A DNA stretch of 64,000 nucleotides. Source: CBDBZL01 sp965213545 (lineage in GTDB: Bacteria > Pseudomonadota > Alphaproteobacteria > Sphingomonadales > Sphingomonadaceae). Both the position numbers and the translations under genes were made by a program. The notes under the pieces were generated by a model, which saw nothing but the letters and a program-made list of their open reading frames with translations, had not been told where the DNA came from and ran no database searches. Shown piece by piece: positions 18,302-27,205 of this stretch (within the stretch, counting starts at the first letter, position 1; the number at the start of each line of letters is the position of its first letter). Location: NCBI GenBank assembly GCA_965213545.1, contig CBDBZL010000002.1, positions 1,550,001-1,614,000 on the forward strand. Direction: 5' to 3'.

Positions 18302-18400
18302 ATGCGTGCCTTCAAGTCCGACATTTTGTGCTCGTTCTTTACAGGGTTCGGGCTTACCGCTCTCATCATGACCACCGGCACCTTGCCGCTTGTAGGCTGA
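18302..18400 (+). CDS. possible 32-residue membrane microprotein
   Basis: ATG at 18302 with GGAG 9 nt upstream. The peptide has a short polar head (MRAFKSD) and a single hydrophobic segment (ILCSFFTGFGLTALIM), ending six bases before msrA. Good ribosome-site spacing and the tight link to msrA favour a real gene; its length makes it impossible to prove from sequence. It could instead be a leader peptide for msrA. Confidence 0.4.
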   Translation: MRAFKSDILCSFFTGFGLTALIMTTGTLPLVG

Positions 18401-18406
18401 CCCGCG

Positions 18407-19096
18407 ATGCGCATTGCCCGCCTTTCCCTGATCGCCCCGCTTGCCGGCCTGGCGCTGGCCGGTTCGGCCTGCCAGATGCCCGCGCTGGCCGCCGAGAACA
18501 TCGTCGAGGCGCCGGCCGCCGCGCGCGTTTCGGATGAGAGCGGCGGGCTCAAGAACGCCTATTTTGCCGGCGGCTGCTTCTGGGGCGTGGAGGCGGTGTT
18601 CAGCCATGTGAAGGGCGTGAAGAGCGTGGTCTCGGGCTATCATGGCGGCACGGCTCGCGGTGCCACCTATGATCTGGTCTCCTCGGGCGTGACCGATCAT
18701 GCCGAGGCAGTGCGCGTGGTCTATGATCCCAAGGTGGTGCGCTACGACCAGCTGGTGCGCATCCTGTTCTCGGTCATCGCCGATCCCACGCTGAAGAACC
18801 GGCAGGGGCCCGATGTGGGCGCGCATTACCGCGCCGCGCTGATCCCGGTGTCGGACGAGCAACGCGCGGTGGCGCGCGCCTACCTGGCGCAGATGGCCAG
18901 GAGCAAGGCGTGGGACGCGCCCATCGTCACCCGGATCGAGGCGCCCCAGAAGTTCTACGAGGCGGAAGCCTATCACCAGGATTTCGCGCAGAAAAACCCT
19001 GACCATCCCTATATCCGCCGCTGGGACGCACCCAAGGTTGCGGCGCTCAAGCGCCTGTTCTCCGCGCTCTACAGCCCTGCGTTTAAAACCGGCTGA
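18407..19096 (+). CDS. msrA: exported peptide-methionine (S)-S-oxide reductase
   Basis: 229 aa. An N-terminal export signal (MRIARLSLIAPLAGLALAG, probable cleavage after PALA) precedes a full MsrA domain. The catalytic cysteine is in GGCFWGVEAVF, followed by SGYHGG, VVYDP and EAYHQDF. It repairs S-form methionine sulfoxide in envelope proteins. An exported MsrB is encoded at 62903-63409. There is no cysteine-rich tail, so the resolving thiol would have to come from elsewhere. Confidence 0.92.
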   Translation: MRIARLSLIAPLAGLALAGSACQMPALAAENIVEAPAAARVSDESGGLKNAYFAGGCFWGVEAVFSHVKGVKSVVSGYHGGTARGATYDLVSSGVTDHAEAVRVVYDPKVVRYDQLVRILFSVIADPTLKNRQGPDVGAHYRAALIPVSDEQRAVARAYLAQMARSKAWDAPIVTRIEAPQKFYEAEAYHQDFAQKNPDHPYIRRWDAPKVAALKRLFSALYSPAFKTG

Positions 19097-19114
19097 TTGC
19101 CCGCGCGTTCGCCT

Positions 19115-19600
19115 ATGGCTATATCGGCGGCGATGGCGGCCAGATCGCATTCCCACAGCGAGCTTGCGGGCGAGAGCCTGGTGGATGCAGCGCGCGAGGC
19201 ACTAATTCAGGCGGGCGAGCAATGGACCGAGATGCGCGGCGCGGTGTTCCGTGCGCTGGCCGGGCGCGATCGCCCCGCTTCGGCCTACGACATTGCCGAT
19301 GAGGTGGGGTCCGCGCGCGGCAAGCGGGTGGCGCCCAACAGCGTCTATCGCATCCTCGACCTGTTCGTGCGCGCCAATCTGGTCAGCCGGATCGAGAGCG
19401 CCAACGCCTTTATCGCCAATTCGCATCCCGGATGCCGGCATGACTGCATCTTCATGATCTGCAACGCGTGCGGTCTTGCCAGCCATCTGGACGATGAGCG
19501 CCTGACCAGCGCGCTGCGCGAGGCGGGCGCGGACAGGGGATTTGCCGAATTGCGCCCGGTGGTGGAGCTGGTCGGCCGTTGCGGCGATTGTGCCGCCTGA
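19115..19600 (+). CDS. Fur-family transcriptional regulator, Zur-like
   Basis: 161 aa. The winged-helix half has RPASAYDIADEV and VAPNSVYRILDLFVRANLVSRIE; the C-terminal half has the metal-binding set HPGCRHDCIFMICNACG and a last GRCGDC, two Cys pairs as in the structural zinc site. Of the Fur branches the spacing fits Zur best. ATG 19115 was preferred to an upstream TTG; ATG 19133 is also possible. No zinc-uptake genes are adjacent, so the target genes are elsewhere. Confidence 0.8.
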   Translation: MAISAAMAARSHSHSELAGESLVDAAREALIQAGEQWTEMRGAVFRALAGRDRPASAYDIADEVGSARGKRVAPNSVYRILDLFVRANLVSRIESANAFIANSHPGCRHDCIFMICNACGLASHLDDERLTSALREAGADRGFAELRPVVELVGRCGDCAA

Positions 19601-19714
19601 ACCGCGCTGCTCGAGGCGCTCTCGCGACCCGGGGTTCGCACTGGCCGAAATGTCCAAGGTGTTGCGGTGCACGGATAATCGACACGCCTGCCGCGCTTGT
19701 GTAAGCCCGCTATC

Positions 19715-21655
19715 ATGACCAGGCTTGCGACCCCGCTTCTCGACACCATCAACGTCCCCGAAGAGCTGCGCCGGCTCGAGGCTTCGCAACTGAAGCAGCT
19801 GGCCGACGAGCTGCGCGCTGAGATGATCGACGCGGTCGGCACCACCGGCGGGCATCTTGGGTCGGGGCTGGGCGTGGTGGAGCTCACCGTGGCCCTCCAC
19901 TATGTGTTCGAGACGCCGCGCGACAAGCTGATCTGGGACGTTGGCCACCAGGCCTATCCGCACAAGATCCTCACCGGCCGCCGCGACCGCATCCGCACGC
20001 TGCGCCAGGGGGGCGGGCTGTCGGGCTTCACCAAGCGGTCCGAAAGCGAATACGACCCGTTCGGCGCGGCGCATTCCTCCACCTCCATCTCGGCGGGCCT
20101 GGGCTTTGCGATGGCCAACAAGCTGACCAGGCAGCCCGGCCGCGCCATCGCGGTGATCGGCGACGGGGCGATGAGCGCTGGCATGGCCTACGAGGCGATG
20201 AACAATGCAAGCCAGGCGGGCAACCGGCTGGTGGTGATCCTCAATGACAACGACATGTCGATCGCACCGCCGGTGGGCGGGCTGTCCGCCTATCTGGCGC
20301 GGGTCGTCTCCTCGAGCGAATATCTGGGCCTGCGCAGCCTCGCCTCCAAGGTGGCCAAGAAGTTGTCGCGCCGGGTGCACACCTCGCTCGGCAAGGCGGA
20401 GGAGTTCACCCGCGGCCTGGTCGCGGGCGGCACCTTGTTCGAGGAGCTGGGCTTCTATTATGTCGGCCCGATCGACGGGCATAACCTGGAACACCTGATC
20501 CCCGTGCTCGAGAACGTGCGCGATGCCGAGGAAGGCCCGGTGCTCATTCACGTCGTGACCAAGAAGGGCAAGGGCTACGAGCCAGCCGAGGCGAGCGCGG
20601 ACAAGTATCACGGGGTCGCCAAGTTCGACGTCATCACCGGCGAGCAGAAGAAGGCGGCGGGCGGCCCGCCGTCCTACCAGAACGTGTTCGGCGAGACGCT
20701 GGCGAAGCTCGCCCAGACCGACGAGCGGATCTGCGCGATCACCGCCGCCATGCCGTCGGGCACCGGGGTGGACAAGTTCGCCGCCGCGCACCCGGCGCGG
20801 GCGTTCGATGTCGGCATCGCCGAGCAGCACGGCGTCACCTTCGCCGCCGGGCTCGCGGCACAGGGGATGCGGCCCTTCGCGGCGATCTATTCCACCTTCC
20901 TCCAGCGCGCCTACGACCAGGTGGTGCATGATGTCGCCATCCAGAACCTGCCGGTACGCTTCGCCATCGACCGCGCCGGGCTGGTCGGCGCGGACGGCGC
21001 CACGCATGCGGGCTCGTTCGATGTCACCTATCTCGCCACCCTGCCCAATTTCGTGGTCATGGCCGCCGCCGACGAGGCTGAGCTGGTCCACATGACCTAT
21101 ACCGCGGCCGAACATGACGATGGCCCGATAGCCTTTCGCTATCCGCGCGGCAGCGGCACGGGCGCAGCCCTGCCCGAGGTGCCCCGCAAGCTGGCAATCG
21201 GCAAGGGCCGCATCGTGCGCCCGGTCGATGGCAAGGCCGAGAAGGGCGGCAGCGTGGCGATCCTGTCGCTCGGCACGCGGCTGGCCGAAGCGCTCAAGGC
21301 CGCCGACACGCTCGAGGCCAAGGGCCTGGCGACCACGGTGGCCGACATGCGCTTCGTCAAGCCCATCGACAGCGAGCTGGTCCGCCGCCTCGCCCATTCG
21401 CACGAGGTGGTGCTGACGCTGGAGGAGGGCGCGATCGGCGGTTTGGGCGCGCATGTCCTGACGCTGGCGAGCGACGAGGGCTGGCTCGATGCCGGCCTGA
21501 AGATCCGCACCATGCGCCTGCCCGACATTTTCCTCGACCAGGACGCGCCCGACAAGCAGTACGATACGGCCGGCCTGAACGCCCCCAGCATCGTCGAGAC
21601 CGTTCTGGCGGCGCTGCGCCACAACAGCGCGGGGGTTGAGGAAGCGCGGGCTTGA
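19715..21655 (+). CDS. dxs: 1-deoxy-D-xylulose-5-phosphate synthase
   Basis: 646 aa, full length. It condenses pyruvate and glyceraldehyde-3-P in the first step of the MEP isoprenoid pathway. The thiamine-diphosphate motif GDGAMSAGMAYEAMNNA, the catalytic glutamate in IAEQHGVTFAAGLA, and the transketolase-like C-terminal domain are all present. It starts MTRLATPLLDTI. It is the last clear host gene before plasmid-type sequence; the gene that normally follows is not seen. Confidence 0.96.
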   Translation: MTRLATPLLDTINVPEELRRLEASQLKQLADELRAEMIDAVGTTGGHLGSGLGVVELTVALHYVFETPRDKLIWDVGHQAYPHKILTGRRDRIRTLRQGGGLSGFTKRSESEYDPFGAAHSSTSISAGLGFAMANKLTRQPGRAIAVIGDGAMSAGMAYEAMNNASQAGNRLVVILNDNDMSIAPPVGGLSAYLARVVSSSEYLGLRSLASKVAKKLSRRVHTSLGKAEEFTRGLVAGGTLFEELGFYYVGPIDGHNLEHLIPVLENVRDAEEGPVLIHVVTKKGKGYEPAEASADKYHGVAKFDVITGEQKKAAGGPPSYQNVFGETLAKLAQTDERICAITAAMPSGTGVDKFAAAHPARAFDVGIAEQHGVTFAAGLAAQGMRPFAAIYSTFLQRAYDQVVHDVAIQNLPVRFAIDRAGLVGADGATHAGSFDVTYLATLPNFVVMAAADEAELVHMTYTAAEHDDGPIAFRYPRGSGTGAALPEVPRKLAIGKGRIVRPVDGKAEKGGSVAILSLGTRLAEALKAADTLEAKGLATTVADMRFVKPIDSELVRRLAHSHEVVLTLEEGAIGGLGAHVLTLASDEGWLDAGLKIRTMRLPDIFLDQDAPDKQYDTAGLNAPSIVETVLAALRHNSAGVEEARA

Positions 21656-21732
21656 TTCCGGCGCGAGCCATACGCCTCAGGCGGTGAAGAGGAGGTGCGC
21701 ACACTCGCAAGGAACGCCGGACGCAACTCACC

Positions 21733-22932
21733 ATGGATGCGTTCCTCCGCGTTCAGGACGAGGAGCCGGTACCCTCCTTCCTCCATTCTGCGCTGTGCGC
21801 CATGTCCCTGCCCACCAAGCGGCCCAAAGACGACACGCTCCCGATCATCCGCGAGGATGGCAAGTATGCTCTCGCCATCAATCCGAGGCCCATTCTGCAG
21901 ACCATCAATGGCAAGGCTGAAATACGCAGCAGAGGGGTACCGTACGGGTCCTATCCGCGCGTGGCCCTCATCTATCTCTTATCACAAGCGGTAACCAAGC
22001 GGTCGCGAGACGTCTATTTAGGCCGAAATTTTACCGACTGGATGCATCGATTGGGTTACAAGACAGTGTCCTTCGGGCCGCGCGGAATTGCCAACCTGAT
22101 GCGCGAGCAGGTCGATCGTCTCCTTGCATGCCAATGGCAGATCAGGTGGGATGGACACACTTCAGATGAGAGCGGCTTCGCGGTCCGCGACGTCAAGATT
22201 TCGAACGAATATGCGGGGACACTGGACAGCAACGGGGCATTCGCCCGCGAAATCAGGATGTCCGACATCTTCTACAACCATCTGGTCGAACACGCGGTCC
22301 CCCTCAACGAAGTGGCTGTGCGCGAGTTGAAGGGCATCCCGACCGCTCTCGATTTCTATACTTATCTCGCCTACCGACTTCCGAGGATCGCTTCCGATCG
22401 AGGGCAGGTCATATCTTGGGATCAGCTCGCCAAGCATCTTGGAAACGTGGCGGATACGAAGCGCTTTCGCCAGACCGTTCGCGAGACAATGCAGCTCGTC
22501 TCGGCGGTATATCCCAATGCGAATGTCGACCTGTCGGGGCGGAAGGTGGTACTCCATCCTTCTCCGGCTCCGCTCGAGCGCAAGTTGGTCGGGGCTCATT
22601 TACGCCTGCTCGGCGCCTCGAAGGAACGAACGGCACCAAGATCATCGGTCGCAAAGGGCGGGGCAGGGGACGTCAAGCCCTGCTCAGCCAGACCTGTCAA
22701 AATTGCGTTTCCGTCCGGAACCTTGCTGTATGGAACAGCCGAAAAACCCTTCCTGGAGATCGGTCGAACCAAAGGAGGCCCTTGGGACGTTGATATGATG
22801 GCTTCCGAACTCCGCAGAGGGTGCCCGGACATCGACCGGAAGCGAGGGGAGGGGGAATGGTTCCGCATGTGGGAGGCGTTCGTCGTCAGCTATGCAAGGC
22901 GAAGAATTTCTCAATCAGACGACCACCGATGA
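21733..22932 (+). CDS. repA: plasmid replication initiator, RepA_C family
   Basis: 399 aa. The central block LPIIREDGKYALAI, SRGVPYGSYPRVALIYLLSQAV and VYLGRNFTDWMHRLG is the signature of plasmid RepA initiators (Pfam RepA_C). It should bind iterons and open the origin. No iterons lie upstream of it here; instead one copy overlaps its own stop codon (22927-22942), and the main array is near 56 kb, beside parA. This indicates that a circular plasmid was opened between origin and repA. Codon use and GC are lower than in dxs. The gene is intact. Confidence 0.85.
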   Translation: MDAFLRVQDEEPVPSFLHSALCAMSLPTKRPKDDTLPIIREDGKYALAINPRPILQTINGKAEIRSRGVPYGSYPRVALIYLLSQAVTKRSRDVYLGRNFTDWMHRLGYKTVSFGPRGIANLMREQVDRLLACQWQIRWDGHTSDESGFAVRDVKISNEYAGTLDSNGAFAREIRMSDIFYNHLVEHAVPLNEVAVRELKGIPTALDFYTYLAYRLPRIASDRGQVISWDQLAKHLGNVADTKRFRQTVRETMQLVSAVYPNANVDLSGRKVVLHPSPAPLERKLVGAHLRLLGASKERTAPRSSVAKGGAGDVKPCSARPVKIAFPSGTLLYGTAEKPFLEIGRTKGGPWDVDMMASELRRGCPDIDRKRGEGEWFRMWEAFVVSYARRRISQSDDHR

Positions 22933-22942
22933 TCTCGGTGCC
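22927..22942 (+). repeat. iteron copy overlapping the repA stop
   Basis: CGATGATCTCGGTGCC, the consensus of the array at 55986-56065, with the repA TGA inside it. Binding here could let RepA sense or limit its own expression; that is speculative. Confidence 0.6.
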
Positions 22943-23402
22943 GGAGGCTGCCTGAGTGCATCCCACCTCCGCTCGGCGGGTTAAGAAGGGGCAATGGATT
23001 GCCCGGCTGATTGGCGACACCTTGCTGTCCGGCGCCCGCGTTTTTGGGAACTCACCTCTTCTACGAAGTGCAAGTTTGCACAGGCGGTCGGCGACGACGG
23101 CGTCGGGTTGCGCCTGAGCGCGATGCTTCGCTGGTCGCACGTGAGCGATTTGGCAGGCGAATGAGAGCCAGTTGGTGGGCACTCCTGCAGCGCTCCTCCT
23201 CTTGCAGACGCACATTAACAGGGCGGGGGAGGGCGCAGCGCTGGCATTAGTCGATCCTGAGATTGCGCATGGAGCGAGTGGACACCAGCCGTAAGGCTAT
23301 TCCGTCTGCGGGCGCGATAAGGATGGAGAATTTGATCAGTGCGTACCGAGTGATTCATCTCCTTCATTGGATAGACGCGATCCCCTCGGGCACTCCAACT
23401 CC
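22943..23402. other. 460 bp after repA with no recognisable gene
   Basis: Short open frames exist on both strands but none has a ribosome site plus a credible protein. A plus-strand frame around 23070-23270 looks protein-like but is broken by a stop near 23163, so this may be the wreck of a plasmid gene. Nothing more can be supported. Confidence 0.4.
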
Positions 23403-23747
23403 ATGGACTTCGAGAACGGTAGGCTTTCCTGGTATCTGCAGGCAATCGATCTCACCAGGAAGATTGCCCGAGCCTACTCCATCGAGGCGAGCCATGATCT
23501 GTTCGGTTGGATCGTTGTCGAGCGCAGATGGGGCCGGATCGGCGGGGCAGGGCGGGGCGAGCGCCGCGCCTTTGCAACCGAGGGAGCGGCAAAGTCCTAT
23601 GTTCGCTCGCTTCTGGCCAGGCGCGCGACAGCTCCGCGGCGCATCGGCGTCGCGTATGAGGTAATCGAGCCCGTACGGGCAGAGGTTGCAGACCCACGCA
23701 CGGACCGCGAACTCGATAGTGAGTCCTTCGGCGCGAGAAGTTGGTGA
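23403..23747 (+). CDS. WGR-domain protein
   Basis: 114 aa from ATG 23403. It is almost entirely a WGR domain: LFGWIVVERRWGRIGG with the name-giving Trp-Gly-Arg, then GERRAFATEGAAKSYVRSLLARR. WGR domains bind nucleic acid ends in poly(ADP-ribose) polymerases, and stand-alone copies are frequent on plasmids of alphaproteobacteria. The function is unknown. It lies near repA, which fits a plasmid backbone role. Confidence 0.75.
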   Translation: MDFENGRLSWYLQAIDLTRKIARAYSIEASHDLFGWIVVERRWGRIGGAGRGERRAFATEGAAKSYVRSLLARRATAPRRIGVAYEVIEPVRAEVADPRTDRELDSESFGARSW

Positions 23748-24322
23748 GGCGTCGATCGACCCATGCGCCACGTCCGGCCGCGAATTGAGGACACCAGCTG
23801 ATCCGCTCTTCCTCACTTGAAAGCCACTACCTGCCGAATCATTCTATTGTGGCAAATGGAACCCTTCGGCGGCTTTCGTAAACCAAAGCCCTACCTCGAT
23901 ACGCGATATTAGAGGCAGGCCTAGCCCGAACTCCGGACATTGCGCTTTCGCCGTTGCACGGCTGCTTTTGGCGCGAGCCGCCGTTCGCCCGTTAAATCGC
24001 GGACAGGCGGCATTGCGCCCTGATTTCTGCCGTTTCGTTAACCGCTGTCCTGACATGAATGCCGCCATCTGTTCAGATAAGCGCTGATTGCCGCTTCGCC
24101 CTGCTAACGATCCTGCCGAGCTATGGAGAAGCGGACCTGTAGCTCATGATCCCGAGGGATACGGTGTATAAGCTGGGACCGATGCTCATGGACGACGATA
24201 TCTCTGAATAGCCGTAACTCGTTTCACCTTGTCCGGTAAATTTTTGAACTCGCACAAACTTCGCCTACCTTCTCAAGTGAGAGGGTAGCCGGGCCGGGTC
24301 TCGATTGCTGTCATCATGTGTC
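23748..24322. other. 575 bp with no gene before the Tn3-type element
   Basis: AT-richer than the neighbours and full of stops in all frames. I see no RNA gene, iteron or hairpin terminator. It separates the WGR gene from the left inverted repeat of the Tn3-family element. Confidence 0.45.
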
Positions 24323-24360
24323 GTGGTTCCCGTACCACGTTCGCTAAAACTAGCGGTAAA
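24323..24360 (+). repeat. left terminal inverted repeat of the Tn3-family element
   Basis: Begins GTGGTTCCCGTACCACG and ends TAGCGGTAAA. It pairs with 27092-27129 with few mismatches. Confidence 0.8.
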
Positions 24361-24456
24361 TAATATCTTGCAATATGAACATCTTATGGCGTTAATCTAA
24401 ATCGCTATCGTTGCGAAGCAATGGCTTAGCGGCCATTCAGGTTTTCGCAGGCGCTC

Positions 24457-26953
24457 TCAAGCCTTTCGCCGTTCCGGAGCCGCGAGATGATTGTAGCGCT
24501 CGATAGGAAAGTGCAGCTTGCTCTGCATATTGATGTGGCGGAAGGCGGCCGGCGCGATGTGGGTCAGGTGCTCGACCGTGAGCGATCCGCATTCTCTCGA
24601 TCGACCACTTCCTGCATCGCCGCGGTGTTCCAAGCCATGACGATGTTGGTCAGCAGCGTCAGGGCTCCGGAGATTGCGGCGACTTCGCGCAGGCTGCGGC
24701 CGTGCTTCGCCCCGATCCGGCCGGCGAAGATGGCGCGCTGAAGCTGGTGGACGGACTCGCCTTGCGCGAGGTTGCGATGTACTTCCCTGCGGAACGCCGG
24801 CTTGACCAATGGCGACGCCGGCCTGCCGCTCGTTCAAGAGGACGGGCTGGTCGTAGATGACTGCCCACTGATCGCTGACGTGGGTGTAGGTGCCGACCGC
24901 GGGCCTGCGCCGTCTGGGCTCGATACGCGCGAGCCAGAGTTTCCGTGTCGCATCGAGGCTCATCATGTCGGCCGAGGCAGCGACGCCCGAGCCCCACTGG
25001 GCGGCGATCGGATGGGCGAGCATCTCCGCCGCCACGGCGTCGCTGGCGCCGCGCAGATGGCCAACCTCCTCGACGGTCCGCATGGCGAGCTCGATCCGGT
25101 CGTCGCTGAAGCCGTCGACCATCCGCGCCATCTCGGCCGCGGTCTTGTCGGTACCCATGGCGAGGAGCGCGGCATAGAGCGCCTCGAGTTCCTCCTTGCT
25201 GGCTGCGTCTCGGCCAAGCAGCACCGAGGAGAAGCGGGTAAGGGCATCTACAGCGACGATGACGTCCGGCAGCTGCACCGAACCAATGACGGCGAACAGA
25301 GCCGTTCGGGTCTGGTCGACGGCAGGATCCTTTGGCACGGCCCCAAGCTTGGGGATGCGGAACCGACCGTCGGCGATGCTCAACTCGCCCGCATCGATCG
25401 CCTCATCCAGCATCGTCGCCAGCAGCGACAGCGCTTCCCCGAACCGGTGCAGGTAGGCATCGATCGACGTCGTCCAGCGGTTGTCCCGCATGGCCTGCGG
25501 CCGCGCCTTGTGCCATTGTGCGCTCGGCATCAGCTGATCGGCCACGCTGCGGTGGTGAACGCTGTGCGGTGCACTGACGGAGCCGTTTCGCAGAGAGCGT
25601 TTCAGCAGCATGGCCGTGGCGACCTTGTAGGCCGCCAGACGCTTCGCGGCCGTCCTTGCCGCCTGCAACACCGCCGATTGCGCCTGCGGGAACGGGTCCA
25701 ACTCCCACGGCATCAAACCGGGGTCGCGCTCGCGATAGCCTTCTGCGAGGGTCGCCAGCGCAAGCTTGAGCGGGTGATCGGCCGGAATCTGCAGGTCGAG
25801 CGCACCGACCTGCTTGAGCAGCAGGCGCAACGGTCCGGGTGTCGCGGCCATTTGCGTGCGGATCGCCTGGACCTTGCCCTGGGCAGCCGGAGCCGAGCGA
25901 AGCGGCAGCACGGCGAGCGACACTCTCTCGCGGAACTCGTGGTCGGATAGGGCGGGATCGTCGAGCGCGCCGATGATCGCGCCGACGCCGGTGCGGTATT
26001 GATTGAGCTGTTCGAGCGCCCGTGCTTCGACCTTGCGACGAGCCTCGCCCCACAGATGGCCGATCCTCCGGCCCGTCTGCATCAGGACCGCGTCGGTGGC
26101 CTCGAGCAGCTGGAGCCGCAGCCAGCAGCCGATCTCGACGGTGCGCCGCGGCTCGCCGAGGCGCGGCAGCGTCGATGCCTTGCGGCGGGCGATGCGCACG
26201 GCGTGCTGTCGCATGCGTTCAATCGGCACCTCGGGCAGGACGATGCGCTCGGCACCGAGGCTGCGAAGCGCGCCGATTCGCTTCTGTATGTCCTGCAGCG
26301 CGCGTGGACCGAACCCCTTCACCGGCGCGCGCAGCCAGTCCAGCAGCGCCCCGCCCACGCCGGGGCCGTTGCCGCTTAGCTTCGCAGCCCATCCCGCAGC
26401 CGTGTCGCTGCCGGCGCCCGCCTCGATCGCGTCCTTCAGCTTGCCAAGGATATGCTCCTGCGCCCGAGCGGCCAATTGCTCGAGACTGCGATCGCCGGGG
26501 ATCAGCATCAAGCGGTCGTAGAGCCAACGGCGCGCTGCGCGGACCAGTTGCTCACGAACGAGTTCAGTCTCGGCCTGTCAGCATCCTCAACTGCGCCTCG
26601 CCGGCGGCGCGGAAGCCAGTCGCCGACGCAGCGAGGCGCTGATGCTCGAACAAGGTCATGCGCCGCCGGTAGATCGCGCGCAGCGTCGCGAGCTGCGGCG
26701 CCGCCGCGCCAACCTCGCCGGCTGCGTACGCCAGCACCGACGAGGGTACCCGCTTAAGCGCGGGCAGGTGCCGGCCGCTCATCCGCAGGAAGCCGATATG
26801 CAGGACCAGTCCCAGGCGCGTCATGGACCGGCGGCGGCTCGCAACGAAGCGACGGCCGTTTGCATCGAGGCGGAAGAAAAACTTGATCTCCGCCTCGGTC
26901 AGCGTGTCGGGAATTGCCTCGATCCCGAGATACTGCTCCCGCCAACTCTCCAT
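24457..26953 (-). pseudogene. tnpA: Tn3-family transposase, frameshifted and internally deleted
   Basis: The N-terminal DUF4158 domain (MESWREQYLGIEAIPDTLTE, 26953 down to 26564) ends at a stop. The main part resumes in another frame at 26511. It covers the central region and enters the catalytic domain at VIYDQPVLLNERQAGVAI (about 24830-24880). After that the frame shifts; the true C-terminal reading (REVHRNLAQGESVHQLQRAIFAGRIGAKHGRS and LTLLTNIVMAWNT) lies in another frame. The coding stretch spans about 830 codons against about 990 for the family, and the block between the first catalytic Asp and the late catalytic Glu region is missing. It cannot be active. Confidence 0.85.
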
Positions 26954-27091
26954 CGCCGAGTCCCTCCGGCGGGCAGGCGACGGAATACGGCCGTGCGAGT
27001 CTTTGAAAACCCGAAACTTAGCTAAGCCGTTGGTTTGCTGGAAGACCGAATTTTCACCTTTCAGCTAACGCATTGCTAATGCACGCTATTC

Positions 27092-27129
27092 CTTACCGCT
27101 ACTATTCGCGAAAGTGGTACGGGAACCCC
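27092..27129 (-). repeat. right terminal inverted repeat of the Tn3-family element
   Basis: Read on the minus strand it begins GGGGTTCCCGTACCACT and contains TAGCGGTAAG at its inner end, matching the left repeat. Confidence 0.8.
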
Positions 27130-27205
27130 AAAATGGGCTCCACTTCGCCCGGTGGCGGTGTCGCGCCGGCCAAAATTGGCGTCGGTGGTTAACGCATTCG
27201 TCTCT

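Larger units (their letters stand above)
24323..27129. mobile_element. defective Tn3-family transposon, both inverted repeats present
   Basis: A 2807-bp element bounded by 38-bp imperfect inverted repeats at 24323-24360 and 27092-27129. Both ends read G(G/T)GGTTCCCGTACCAC from the outside, and most of the remaining positions agree. The only cargo is a broken transposase on the minus strand. No resolvase or res site is seen, and the 5-bp flanks (GTGTC, AAAAT) do not match, so the insertion is old or one end has been rearranged. Confidence 0.8.
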
